Shown here piece by piece: positions 17,348 through 26,283 of a stretch of 49,463 nt of DNA. The first letter of the stretch is position 1. Every line of letters begins with the position of its first letter. Source of the DNA: Pseudomonadota bacterium. GTDB lineage: Bacteria; Pseudomonadota; Alphaproteobacteria; Acetobacterales; Acetobacteraceae. The notes under the pieces were generated by a model. The model was not told where the DNA came from. It saw nothing but the letters and a program-made list of their open reading frames with translations, and did not search any database. Both the position numbers and the translations under genes were made by a program. The DNA is taken from positions 26,401 through 75,863 of the forward strand of contig JAJZEV010000077.1 of NCBI GenBank assembly GCA_021805665.1, in the 5' to 3' direction.

Positions 17348-17356
17348 GGCGACCGA

Positions 17357-17773
17357 TCAGGCGCGGGTTCCGCTGTTGCCTGACGAACCGGCCGCATAAG
17401 CGCCGCTGCCGAGCAGCGCCTGGACGACCAGTGCGACGATCCAGAACGCCGGATATTCCCAGCCGCCGTTGGGGTTGTTGAAGAAGAAGCCGTTATGCCC
17501 ATGCACGGTGACGATGGCACCGATCAGGACGGGGGTCAGTGCCAGTGCCACGATCCGGGTGTAAAGTCCGGCGATCAGTGCCAGTCCGCCGACAACCTCG
17601 GCCAGCATGGTCAGATAGGCGACGAAGCCAGGCACGCCGACGCTTTCGAAGAAATGTGCGGTTCCGGCGGGGGTGAATACGAAAATTTTCAGCCCGGCAT
17701 GGGCCAGGAAGGCGGCGCCCAAGGTCAGGCGCAGCAATGTCGCGGCATAGGGGGCCGTGCGTTGGTCGATCAT
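17357..17773 (-). CDS. DoxX-family membrane protein
   Basis: A 138-residue membrane protein with four hydrophobic segments. The ATG at 17773 is preceded by AGGAC and gives the family-typical N-terminus. The DoxX pattern is clear: LLRLTLGAAFLAHAGLKIF near residues 12-30, VGVPGFVAYLTMLAEVVGGLALIAG near 46-70, then NPNGGWEYPAFWIVALVVQALLG at the C-terminus. DoxX proteins are small quinone-linked or redox-associated membrane proteins of uncertain activity. It is upstream of the DODA-type dioxygenase on the same strand and divergent from the LysR gene 17888, which probably controls it. Confidence 0.88.
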   Translation of the reverse strand: MIDQRTAPYAATLLRLTLGAAFLAHAGLKIFVFTPAGTAHFFESVGVPGFVAYLTMLAEVVGGLALIAGLYTRIVALALTPVLIGAIVTVHGHNGFFFNNPNGGWEYPAFWIVALVVQALLGSGAYAAGSSGNSGTRA

Positions 17774-17887
17774 GGATTTGGTCCTAAAAAAGTTTGATAA
17801 TAGCAGATTGGGCTTTCCTCCATCGGCATGCACTTGGCGAAAGGTGTAGAAGCCCTATGCACAACCGTATGGGACGAGGCGCCTTCC

Positions 17888-18781
17888 ATGTTGGACTGGG
17901 ACGATCTGCGAACATTTCTGATGATCGCGCGCCATCGCACGCTTTCCGGCGCCGCCCGGGCGCTGGGGGTTCAGCAGCCGACCATGGGGCGCCGGCTGGA
18001 GGCGCTGGAACGGCGGGCGGGTGTCGTGCTGTTGCATAAGACACCATCGGGCTACGTCCTGACCGAACCAGGCGAGGCGGTTCTGGCCAATGTCGAGCGG
18101 ATCGAGGCGGAAACCTGCGCGGTCGATCGCCTGATCGCCGGCAAGGATCCACGGCTGGAAGGCACGGTGCGGCTGACCACGCTCGAATCGCTGGCCGTGG
18201 AGATTTTGTGCCCGATTGTCGCGACTTTCAGGGCAACCCATCCGGATGTACAGGTTGAAATCGTGGCCGCGCCCCGGTCGTTGAACCTGACCCGGCGGGA
18301 GGCGGATGTCGCGCTGCGGATGGCGGCTTTCACCCAGCCGGATCTGTATGCCCGCAAGGTCGCGGAGGTTGCCTATGACCTTTACGCCGCACCCGCCTAT
18401 CTGAAGCGGTTCGGCATGCCCGATTGGACACAAGGCGGCCTGGGGCATGCCCTGATCCAGACCGAGCCGGATCTGTTGGACACGCCGGAGATGCGCTGGT
18501 TGCGCGGTCTCGCACCCAACGCGGCTGTTGCCTTGGCCAGCAACAGCCGCTTGATCCAGCGGGCGGCTGCACGCGACGGCATGGGATTCGCCTGCCTTGC
18601 GCGCTATCTTGGCGATGGCGATCCCGGGCTGGTGCGTGTCCCGGTGGCCGACCCGCCGCGGGCGCGCGATTTGTGGCTGGGTGTGCATGGTGACATGCGA
18701 AACACACCGCGCATCAAGGCATTCACCGCCGCGCTGCAACTGGGGATTCGCCAGGCTTCGGGGCGGTTGCGGCCTGAATAG
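17888..18781 (+). CDS. LysR-family transcriptional regulator
   Basis: A 297-residue LysR protein. The ATG at 17888 (MLDWDDLRTFLMIARHRTLS) is the standard LysR beginning; upstream in-frame starts would add an atypical extension. The winged helix covers SGAARALGVQQPTMGRRLEAL near residues 20-40. The periplasmic-binding-like effector domain follows from about 90, with DVQVEIVAAPRSLNLTRREADVALRM. The gene is divergent from doxX-dioxygenase with 114 bases between the starts, the classical LysR target geometry. No inducer can be deduced; an aromatic compound would fit the dioxygenase. Confidence 0.9.
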   Translation: MLDWDDLRTFLMIARHRTLSGAARALGVQQPTMGRRLEALERRAGVVLLHKTPSGYVLTEPGEAVLANVERIEAETCAVDRLIAGKDPRLEGTVRLTTLESLAVEILCPIVATFRATHPDVQVEIVAAPRSLNLTRREADVALRMAAFTQPDLYARKVAEVAYDLYAAPAYLKRFGMPDWTQGGLGHALIQTEPDLLDTPEMRWLRGLAPNAAVALASNSRLIQRAAARDGMGFACLARYLGDGDPGLVRVPVADPPRARDLWLGVHGDMRNTPRIKAFTAALQLGIRQASGRLRPE

Positions 18782-18787
18782 CGGACG

Positions 18788-19291
18788 CTACAGGCCGGAA
18801 TATCCGATCCTGGTCTGCAACGAGGCTTTGAATCGCAGATAGGCGGTTTCGACGTCCTCGGCTGCCTTGGCCAGCGCCGGATCGTCGAAGAAGCGCATCG
18901 ACCGCAATGTCCCGATCGCCACCCGCAGATCGTCTGCCGGCAACGCGGCGAGGGCGGTTTGCGCGGCGGATGCGGCGGCGGGGTCGCTCAGCGGTTCCGA
19001 TCGTTCGAAAGCGAAGCCGGCCTCGGTGCCGCGCGCCCATTGCGTCCTGGCCGTGAATGCACTGCCGGCATTGAACCGGAGGATGACCGATTCCGGCAAC
19101 GGGATCACGACTTCTGTCCGAACCCTGGCGCCGTGCGGCGAGACATCCAGGACCGTACAATCGATCGCGGCTTGTCCGAAGCAGATCTTCGCCCCCTTGA
19201 TTACCAGCGTCCGGTCTTCATGCCGCCGTGTTGGGCAGGGCTGGTTTGTCGCCGTTGGCGCGGGCGGCGGCCGCGACTGTTCTGATGTCAT
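18788..19291 (-). CDS. PilZ-domain protein (likely cyclic-di-GMP binding)
   Basis: A 167-residue cytoplasmic protein with a proline-rich N-terminus. The two PilZ ligand motifs are present in order: RHEDR (RxxxR) near residues 24-28 and LDVSPHGAR (D/N-x-S-x-x-G) near 48-56. The beta-barrel follows with VILRFNAGSAFTARTQWAR. The C-terminal about 65 residues are helical and unrelated to known PilZ partners by eye. Such stand-alone PilZ proteins regulate motility, cellulose or other surface functions in response to cyclic-di-GMP. The gene converges on LysR with only 6 bases between, and no cyclase gene is nearby. Confidence 0.82.
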   Translation of the reverse strand: MTSEQSRPPPAPTATNQPCPTRRHEDRTLVIKGAKICFGQAAIDCTVLDVSPHGARVRTEVVIPLPESVILRFNAGSAFTARTQWARGTEAGFAFERSEPLSDPAAASAAQTALAALPADDLRVAIGTLRSMRFFDDPALAKAAEDVETAYLRFKASLQTRIGYSGL

Positions 19292-19424
19292 TGTCGGAAC
19301 CTTCTTCCGGATCCCACACTAGCAGGCTTTTTCCGTTGTCTTAAGGCAATTTTGGTTACCGATTGTTCGTCCCGGCCACCCCTGGTCCGGGCATCCGTCT
19401 GCCGCCGCGGCGGTGTGGTCCTGG

Positions 19425-21503
19425 CTAGCGTGCCTCTCGCTGCCACGCCAACAACATCAGCCCCAGTACCGCGGGCAGGGAGAACCAGCCCGGCAGCAGA
19501 TCCAGAGCCGCGATACCGGTTACCACATGGTCGTGCCGCCGTTGCAAACTCACCAGGGAACTGCCCGATACCGCGCGGCTTTCCTCGGTGCGGCGCAGTT
19601 CCGGCACGCCGTTTTCCCCCAGCCAGCGAACTCCGCCGCCGGAGGCCCGTGCCAGCGGTCCGACAATCGCGGCGGTTGCCCGCAGGTCCGCCAGTTCGGG
19701 TGGATTCGCGGCGCCGGCCGCGGCATAGGCTGACCGAGTTCCCTGCGTGACCTGCCAAACCCCCGGAACCGCTGCCTGCCGCACCGCAGATGCCCGACCC
19801 GGCGCATCTTCATGCAGGGCCACGGTTTCCCGCCGGCCGTCCGGATCGGTGACCGCCACATCGCCCGGCGCTCCCGGTTCGGTGGACCTGCGTTCGATCC
19901 GCAGCCGTCCATCCGCGACACGCGCCGTCAGCGCGTTTTCCTCCAGTTCTGGTTCCTGCATCAGCCAGTGGGCGATCCGGCGCAGCAACTCCGCCTGCGG
20001 GCCGCCGCCCTGGTGGTCGCGCGACCACAGCCATATCTGGTCCGACAACAGCAGCGCCGTGCGTCCCTGACCAACCCGGCCAAGCGCCAGCAGCGGATCG
20101 CCGTCCGGTGTTTGCAGCAAAACCTGCCCGTCGATGGGCCCGGGTTCTATGCGGCGATACCAGGAACCCCATTCCGGCGGCGTCGTGCCGTTGTTCGCGC
20201 CGGGTAAATCCTCGGTCACCGGATGCCGCTGCCCCAAGGCGGTCACCCGGGGCCGAAACCGGCCATCGACGACGGCATCGGTTTGCGCCGGGCCGCCTGG
20301 CAGCACCGATCCCAGCGGCGTGGCGGCCAGGCTGGCCGGGCCGGCGAATTCCGGCCCGACGCTCATCAGCAGCGCCCCGCCCTCTCGCACCCGGTTGGCG
20401 ATATTCGCCAGATAAGGCAGGGGCAAAAGACCGCGATTTTGGAACCGGTCCAGGATGATCAGGTCGAACTCGCCGATCTTATCGACGAACAACTCCCGCA
20501 CCGGAAAGGCGATCAGCGCAAGCTCGTTCAACGGCGTGCGGTCGTCCTTTTCCGGCGGCCGCAAAATGGTGAAGTGAACCAGATCGACCGACGGGTCGGC
20601 CTTCAGCAGCCGCCGCCACGTCCGCTCCCCCTGGTGCGGCTCGCCGGAGATCAGCAGGACCCGCAGCCGGTCCCGCACGCCGTCGATCTCCAGGACCGCC
20701 CGGTTATTGAGCTGCGACACCTCCCCGGCCAGCGGACTGGCGGACATCTCGATGACTGTCGGACCCGCGCGCGCGATCGGTATTTCGATCCGCTGCTCCA
20801 CCCCGACCGGCACGCTTTCCGTCAGGAACGGCTGTCCGTCGCGGCGAACGGTCAGCGTGGCGGGGCCGTGGTTCCCGCTGACACCCAGATCGTCGATGGC
20901 GAGGCGGATGGTCACCGGCTTACCGACAATACCGTATCCCGGTGCCTCGATCACCCGCAGCCGCCGGTCGGTTTGCTCCCCGCTGGCGGTCAGCAACAGG
21001 TTCAGCGGCGCCCCACCGGGAGCGGTCTTCGGGGTGTCATGCACCTGGCCGTCGGTGATCGCGATCGTCCCGGCGAACCGCGAACGCGGAATGTCCGCCA
21101 GCGCCCGGTCTATGGCATCGAACAGCCGCGTGCCGGCGTTGCCGGCTTCCGGCACAGTGACGGTGCGGAGTTCCAGGTCCGGCATCGAGGCTGCCTGCGC
21201 CTGGATCGCCTGACGCGCGGCCTCGGCCAAACGCTCCCGATCGCCAACCTGCATCGATGCCGACCGGTCCACCACCAGAAGCCCGATATCGCGCAATGCG
21301 GTGCGCGATTCTTGCACCAAACGCGGCCCGGTCAGCCAGATCAGCAGCACCGAGAACGCGCCCAGGCGCCACAGGGCGCCCTTGGCACCGCGCAACAGAC
21401 CCAACCCGACAACGGCCAACGACGCCGCGCCCAGCAGGACCAGCAGCCACACCGGCAGCAGCGGGTCGAAGCGGATCGCGGCGATCGCCTGTTCGGGGCG
21501 CAT
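19425..21503 (-). CDS. Membrane VWA / glutamine-amidotransferase-like protein of the MoxR operon
   Basis: A 692-residue inner-membrane protein. Two hydrophobic segments lie near residues 17-60. Next comes a von Willebrand A-like domain with an intact metal site, LLVVDRSASMQVGDRERLAEAA near 75-96 (DxSxS). Residues about 300-420 look like a class I glutamine-amidotransferase-like fold: FDLIILDRFQNRGLLPL and VREGGALLMSVGPEF. A final hydrophobic segment, LLPGWFSLPAVLGLMLLAW, sits near the C-terminus. The family is a constant member of alphaproteobacterial MoxR-DUF58-DUF4159 operons. Function is not established; a chaperone-like role on an envelope complex is inferred from MoxR/VWA systems. Its start abuts the previous gene's stop. 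Confidence 0.8.
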   Translation of the reverse strand: MRPEQAIAAIRFDPLLPVWLLVLLGAASLAVVGLGLLRGAKGALWRLGAFSVLLIWLTGPRLVQESRTALRDIGLLVVDRSASMQVGDRERLAEAARQAIQAQAASMPDLELRTVTVPEAGNAGTRLFDAIDRALADIPRSRFAGTIAITDGQVHDTPKTAPGGAPLNLLLTASGEQTDRRLRVIEAPGYGIVGKPVTIRLAIDDLGVSGNHGPATLTVRRDGQPFLTESVPVGVEQRIEIPIARAGPTVIEMSASPLAGEVSQLNNRAVLEIDGVRDRLRVLLISGEPHQGERTWRRLLKADPSVDLVHFTILRPPEKDDRTPLNELALIAFPVRELFVDKIGEFDLIILDRFQNRGLLPLPYLANIANRVREGGALLMSVGPEFAGPASLAATPLGSVLPGGPAQTDAVVDGRFRPRVTALGQRHPVTEDLPGANNGTTPPEWGSWYRRIEPGPIDGQVLLQTPDGDPLLALGRVGQGRTALLLSDQIWLWSRDHQGGGPQAELLRRIAHWLMQEPELEENALTARVADGRLRIERRSTEPGAPGDVAVTDPDGRRETVALHEDAPGRASAVRQAAVPGVWQVTQGTRSAYAAAGAANPPELADLRATAAIVGPLARASGGGVRWLGENGVPELRRTEESRAVSGSSLVSLQRRHDHVVTGIAALDLLPGWFSLPAVLGLMLLAWQREAR

Positions 21504-24188
21504 CTATTGTCCCAGCCGCTGCAAGATGGCGGGCACATGGACCTGGTCGCCCTTGTAGTTTCCGGTCAGCGCATACATCACAAGGTTAAGTCCGAAACGA
21601 TAAGCCAGCAGGCGCTGACGCTGCCCGCCGGGCAATACGGCATAGGGGTTGTCGCCGTCGGGGCCGATGGCCCACGCGGCCGCCCAGTCGTTGCCGCCGA
21701 CGATCGCCGGGCTGACGCTGTCGTTCGCCCGGTCCTGATCGCGCTGGACCCAGACCGTGCCGCCGGTAAACCGGCCGGGAAAATCCGACAGCAGGTAGAA
21801 CGACCGCGCCAGCACATGCTCGCTGGTCAGCGGCGCCAGCGGCGGGATGTTCAACGCTCGGCCGATCCGTTGCAGTGCCTCCTCGGTGCCCGGGGCGAAG
21901 CCGGCGCCCGATCCGGAATCGCGGGTGTCGATCAGCACGATGCCGCCGCGGCTCATGTAGTCGTTCAGCGCGGCGATCTGTGCCGGTGTCAGGTCGGGTG
22001 CGTCGGCAGCGATCGGCCAGTAAAGCAAGGGGTAAAGACTGAGGTCGGTTTCGCCCGGCGTCACCGCGTCCGGCTCGAACAGCGTGGCGGCGGTGCGGCG
22101 ATTGACGAATTCCGACAGCCCCTCCAACCCGGCTTTGGCGATATTGTCCACGGTGCTGTCGCCGGACACGATATATCCTAACCTTGTGTCGGTCGCCGGA
22201 CTGGGACTGGCTTCCAGCGCCCGGGAAGCCGTGGTCGTCAGCAGCAGCAGCGCGACCATCGCCGCGACCCGGGACCGCAACAGCCCGCGCAGCCCCAGGG
22301 ACAGGACCATGTCCACACACAACAGCACGAAGGCCAACGCCAGCAGCGGCGCCCCCAAGGCCCGCTCCCGGGACGAACCCCGCGACGTTTCCAATGTCGC
22401 ACCGGCAATCGGCGGGGCGGCTTGCGGTTCGGCGATCCGCGCGGCCAGGTTCAACACCTGCCTGCCGTTCTCCGGCCCATACAGCCCCGGCGGATGGTGC
22501 GGCGAAACCGGCGTGGAGGCGAATGTGTCGGCGCGCAGACCGACGGCGGCGGGCGGCGGCTGGCCCAGCGTTCCGAAGCCATCCATCGTCTCCACCGGGG
22601 CGAGCATGCTGGAGCCCGGCGGGCTGGCCACTCCGACCGACAGATCGACCAGCCGCCGCAGCATATCCACGAACAGACCCGACATCGGCAGGCTGGACCA
22701 GTCCGCATTGGCGGTGACATGGAACAGCACAACCCGTCCCGCGCCATCCGGGACTTCGGTCACCAGCGGCGTGCCGTCTTCCAGCGCCGCGGTTGTCCGC
22801 GACGCCAGATCGGCCGCTGGTTCCGCCAGCACTTGCCTTGTGACCTTAACCTCTGCCGGTACCGCAAGCCCGGCGAACGGCGACCCGGCGGCGAACGGGG
22901 CGAGTCCGACTGGTTTGCTCCATGACATCGCCCCACCAAGCTGGCGGTCGCCGGCCAGCAACTTCACCGGCAGCATCGTATCCGTATCGTTGGCCGCGGC
23001 TTCGGCGGTTCGCGGGCCGGCAAACCGGATCAACAGCCCGCCCTTGCGCACCCATGCCTGAAGCGCGTCCCGTTCAGGGCCGGCCGTCAGCGGCCGATCG
23101 GCCAGGATCAGCACCGAAATGTCGCGCTTCAGCAGCGTGGCCGCATCGCCCTGCCGCAGTTCGGTGAACGGTTGCAGCGCCCGTTTCAGGAAGTAGATCG
23201 ACCCGGTAAACGGGGTATCGGCGGTCGCGAGATCGCCCGACAGCAGCCCCACCGGGCGGCGCCGCCACCGTTCGTCCAGCAACACGACCGACCCCGCGCC
23301 GGGTGGCCCTTCCAGCACCAGCCGCGTCAGCCGGTTGCGCAGTTCCGGGGGCAGCAGGATCGGCCCGGAGGCTTCTCCGGCGCCCGCCGGGATGGCGATT
23401 TCGGTTCGCGCCAGCGTCCGCCCATCGCCGCTTTGGGCCAGCACGCCGACGTGCGCCGCCACCGCCCTGGGTACCAGGGCGACCCGGGCGATCAGCCGAT
23501 CCGCCTCGCTGACCGGCGGCAACAACAGCGTTGCGGAGGCGATGTCGCAGCATACCTCGGTCACCGGGCCCACCGAACGCATGGCGTTGGCGAAACGGTC
23601 TATGCCGTCCCCATCGGTCAGGCCGTCCGGGACATAGAGCGCGGATGCGCCCTGCCGATCATGCCAGCCGGCAATCGCATCGGCCGACGCGTCGCGGTCG
23701 GAGGGCCAGGGCTGTGGCTGCAACGCCACCAGCCGCGCCCTAAGATCGGCGACAGGCATCGTGGCCGATACCCTGATCGGGGCGCCGCTGCCGTCCTGCG
23801 CCGTCAGTAACAGCGCGGCCTTGCGGTTGGCCCGCTCCACGCGATCCAGCAACGCCCCGGCGGCGTCTGTCCGGCGCACCCAGCCATCCGCCGCCGCCCA
23901 GCCATTATCCAGCACCAGCAACACCGGCCCCTTGCCCGTCAGCGCGGTTCCGGCGTCGAGCACCGGCCGGGCGAGTGCCACGATCGCCAGGGCGGCGGTC
24001 AGCAGACGCAGTGCCATCAGCCACCAGGGGGTGCGCGCGGGCGTTTCCTCGGTCGCGTTCAGGCCCAGCAGAAAGCGGATCGCGGGGAAACTCTCCGACT
24101 TTGGGGCAGGGGGGGTGACCCGCAGCAGCCACCACACCAGCGGCAAAGCCGCCAGCCCGGCCAGTAGCCAGGGTGCGACGAAAATCAT
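21504..24188 (-). CDS. BatA-N / DUF4159 membrane protein with degenerate VWA domain
   Basis: An 894-residue protein beginning MIFVAPWLLAGLAALPLVWWLLR, the BatA-type N-terminus (Aerotolerance_N). Two membrane segments occur near residues 5-24 and 58-80. The following VWA-like domain has LLVLDNGWAAADGW where a metal site DxSxS would be expected, so the site is lost. The centre has a gatekeeper-like region, ISVLILADRPLTAGPERDAL, and a hydrophobic pair sits near 640-680. The C-terminus (from about 685, LGYIVSGDSTVDNIAKAGLEG) is a DUF4159 domain. It overlaps the DUF58 gene by 4 bases (ATGA) and abuts the 692-residue gene. The protein probably scaffolds the MoxR-dependent assembly. Confidence 0.82.
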   Translation of the reverse strand: MIFVAPWLLAGLAALPLVWWLLRVTPPAPKSESFPAIRFLLGLNATEETPARTPWWLMALRLLTAALAIVALARPVLDAGTALTGKGPVLLVLDNGWAAADGWVRRTDAAGALLDRVERANRKAALLLTAQDGSGAPIRVSATMPVADLRARLVALQPQPWPSDRDASADAIAGWHDRQGASALYVPDGLTDGDGIDRFANAMRSVGPVTEVCCDIASATLLLPPVSEADRLIARVALVPRAVAAHVGVLAQSGDGRTLARTEIAIPAGAGEASGPILLPPELRNRLTRLVLEGPPGAGSVVLLDERWRRRPVGLLSGDLATADTPFTGSIYFLKRALQPFTELRQGDAATLLKRDISVLILADRPLTAGPERDALQAWVRKGGLLIRFAGPRTAEAAANDTDTMLPVKLLAGDRQLGGAMSWSKPVGLAPFAAGSPFAGLAVPAEVKVTRQVLAEPAADLASRTTAALEDGTPLVTEVPDGAGRVVLFHVTANADWSSLPMSGLFVDMLRRLVDLSVGVASPPGSSMLAPVETMDGFGTLGQPPPAAVGLRADTFASTPVSPHHPPGLYGPENGRQVLNLAARIAEPQAAPPIAGATLETSRGSSRERALGAPLLALAFVLLCVDMVLSLGLRGLLRSRVAAMVALLLLTTTASRALEASPSPATDTRLGYIVSGDSTVDNIAKAGLEGLSEFVNRRTAATLFEPDAVTPGETDLSLYPLLYWPIAADAPDLTPAQIAALNDYMSRGGIVLIDTRDSGSGAGFAPGTEEALQRIGRALNIPPLAPLTSEHVLARSFYLLSDFPGRFTGGTVWVQRDQDRANDSVSPAIVGGNDWAAAWAIGPDGDNPYAVLPGGQRQRLLAYRFGLNLVMYALTGNYKGDQVHVPAILQRLGQ

Positions 24189-25066
24189 CGTGCCGTCAGT
24201 GCCTGATACAGGGTCAGCAAGGCCGTCTCCGGCGGGTGATCGGTGCGGTGAACGCCGAAGCCGAATCCGGCCGCCGAACAGATCGCGGCGATACTGTCCT
24301 GGTGGGCCTTCAGGCGTTCGGCATAGGCCGATCGAACGGATTCCACCCGCGGAATCATGGCCTCGCGCTCGCTTTCCAGACCACGGAAGCGGACGCGGCC
24401 GCGATAGGGCAGGTCGGTTTCGGCCGGGTCCAGGATCTGCATTAGATATCCCGTCACCGGCACGGCGGCGAAGCCGGCGATCAGCGCCTGAATATCGTCG
24501 AGTGGCGTCAGGAAATCGCTGAACAGCACCGCTGTCCCATGCCTCGGCAGCCGGACGTTGCCGGGCAGGCCATCGGTGCCGAACCCGCTATCCAGGACCG
24601 CCGCCAACCGTTCCAGTCCAGACCGGTTTGTGACCGGCCGAGCGTCCTCCTGCATCATGATGATTCTTTCGCCGCCACGAAGCAGCAGCGAAGCCAGAGA
24701 CAGCAACAGCAGATTCGCCCGGTCCCGCTTTTCCACCGGAACCCCGCGCGATCGCCAGCGCATCGAGGCAGAGGCGTCGCGCCACAGACAAACGGTCTGC
24801 GCCGCCTCCCATTCGGTTTCGCGGATAAACCAGCCGTCCGGTGCGTCGCGGCCCGATTTCGCCGACTGCCGCCAGTCGATCCGGGACAGCGGATCGCCCG
24901 TCACGAAGCGGCGGAACTGCCAGAAGCTGTCGCCCTGACCGACGCGCCGGCGTCCATGCACCCCTTGCGCCACGGTGGACGCCACACGGCCGGCCGCCAC
25001 CAGCAACGGCGGAAGCCGGGCGCCGAGGGCTTCGGCGGCCAAGGTATCGGCTGGGGTTTGGGTCAT
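24185..25066 (-). CDS. DUF58-family protein
   Basis: A 293-residue cytoplasmic protein. The DUF58 signature is visible: RRFVTGDPLSRIDWRQSAKS near residues 52-71, followed by the VWA-type metal motif LWRDASASMRW near 93-103 and ILMQILDPAETDLPYRGRVRF-like sequence further on. DUF58 proteins are encoded next to MoxR AAA+ ATPases across bacteria and are thought to be their adaptors or substrates. It starts 72 bases after the moxR stop and overlaps the next gene by 4 bases. Confidence 0.87.
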   Translation of the reverse strand: MTQTPADTLAAEALGARLPPLLVAAGRVASTVAQGVHGRRRVGQGDSFWQFRRFVTGDPLSRIDWRQSAKSGRDAPDGWFIRETEWEAAQTVCLWRDASASMRWRSRGVPVEKRDRANLLLLSLASLLLRGGERIIMMQEDARPVTNRSGLERLAAVLDSGFGTDGLPGNVRLPRHGTAVLFSDFLTPLDDIQALIAGFAAVPVTGYLMQILDPAETDLPYRGRVRFRGLESEREAMIPRVESVRSAYAERLKAHQDSIAAICSAAGFGFGVHRTDHPPETALLTLYQALTAR

Positions 25067-25138
25067 GGATGCTCAACGGTCGTTGTTCGGTCCCCGCCAT
25101 GACAGGCGGTGCCGGGGCGGTGCCCGTTCGGCGCCGTC

Positions 25139-26209
25139 CTAACCAATCTTGCCTACCAGCCGGTCTATCACGTCCGCCAGGACCCCCCCATCCGCCCGAG
25201 CGGAGAAATTCAGCGCCATTCTGTGCCGCAGCACTGGCCGGGCGAGGGCAGCGACATCGTCGATGCTGGGCGAGAGACGGCCGTCCATCAAGGCCCGGGC
25301 GCGGGTCGCCAACATCAGCGCCTGCGCGGCCCGCGGTCCCGGACCCCAGGCGACCTGCCGCCGGACGATCTCATCGCCGGGGGTTTCCGGGCGGCAGCCG
25401 CGCACCAGGGACAGGATTGCTTCCACCACCGAACCGCCCAACGGCAGCCGCCGCACCAGGGCCTGCGCCGTCATCAACTCGTCCGCCGACAGCGCCTTCG
25501 CCGGCTTTTCGTCGTAGGCCCCGGTTGTCGCCAGCAGCATCGCCCGTTCGGCGTCGCGATCCGGGTAGGTGACGTCGATCTCCATCAGAAAGCGGTCGAG
25601 CTGCGCTTCCGGCAGGGGATAGGTTCCCTCCTGCTCCAGCGGATTTTGTGTCGCCAGGACGTGGAACGGGGCCGGCAGCGGATGCTCGACGCCGCCGATC
25701 GCCACCCGCTGTTCCTGCATGGCCTGCAGCAGCGCCGACTGGGTGCGCGGGCTTGCCCGGTTGATCTCGTCGGCCATCAGCAACTGGCAGAACACCGGGC
25801 CGGGAACGAAGCGGAACGCCCGCTTGCCCTCGGCCTCGTCCAGCACCTCGCTGCCCACGATATCGGCCGGCATCAGGTCCGGGGTGAACTGGATGCGTTT
25901 CGTCGCCAGCCCCATGACCACGCCCAGCGTTTCCACCAGGCGGCTTTTGCCAAGCCCCGGCACGCCGACCAGCAGGACATGGCCACCAGACAACAAAGTG
26001 ATCAGCGTCTGATCGATCACTTCGTCCTGCCCGAAAATCACCCGTCCGATCGCGGCGCGCGCCTGCGCGATCCGTGCGCCGATCGTGTCGATGGCAGCCA
26101 GAACCTTCGCCGGATCGTCGTCGATCGGCGCCATTCGGCCTGCATTCATCTGTGTCGTACCAGCCATACCGCCCGACATACGGGTATCACCCTTCGCGTT
26201 TGCGTCCAT
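25139..26209 (-). CDS. moxR: MoxR-family AAA+ ATPase
   Basis: A 356-residue AAA+ protein (AAA_3 plus lid domain). Walker A is GVPGLGKSR near residues 83-91, Walker B with sensor context is LLMADEINRASPRTQSALLQ near 155-175, and the arginine-finger region is PLEQEGTYPLPEAQLDRFL near 205-225. MoxR ATPases act as chaperones that mature or insert metal cofactors in partner complexes together with VWA proteins. It heads the operon moxR-DUF58-DUF4159-VWA. Four in-frame ATGs lie within the first 26 codons; 26209 is used, but 26149 or others are possible, as no ribosome site stands out. It is divergent from the DUF1285 operon. Confidence 0.9.
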   Translation of the reverse strand: MDANAKGDTRMSGGMAGTTQMNAGRMAPIDDDPAKVLAAIDTIGARIAQARAAIGRVIFGQDEVIDQTLITLLSGGHVLLVGVPGLGKSRLVETLGVVMGLATKRIQFTPDLMPADIVGSEVLDEAEGKRAFRFVPGPVFCQLLMADEINRASPRTQSALLQAMQEQRVAIGGVEHPLPAPFHVLATQNPLEQEGTYPLPEAQLDRFLMEIDVTYPDRDAERAMLLATTGAYDEKPAKALSADELMTAQALVRRLPLGGSVVEAILSLVRGCRPETPGDEIVRRQVAWGPGPRAAQALMLATRARALMDGRLSPSIDDVAALARPVLRHRMALNFSARADGGVLADVIDRLVGKIG

Positions 26210-26226
26210 GCCATCATATAGGCTCT

Positions 26227-26255
26227 TTCACGGACGGGGGGATGCTACCTATATC
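26227..26255 (+). promoter_or_regulatory. Candidate promoter of the DUF1285-nudL-creA operon
   Basis: TTCACG (26227-26232, 4 of 6) and TATATC (26250-26255, 4 of 6) are spaced by 17 bases and would give a transcript starting about 20 bases before the ATG at 26284. A small hairpin, GGAAG-TTTTG-CTTCC (26268-26282), overlaps the ribosome site. Confidence 0.35.
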
Positions 26256-26283
26256 CCGCCTCTGTAAGGAAGTTTTGCTTCCG

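Noticed and set aside
20223..22181. A 652-codon plus-strand frame within the MoxR operon
   Set aside because: It is antisense to two recognised operon genes and has only low-complexity Arg/Gln-rich sequence.
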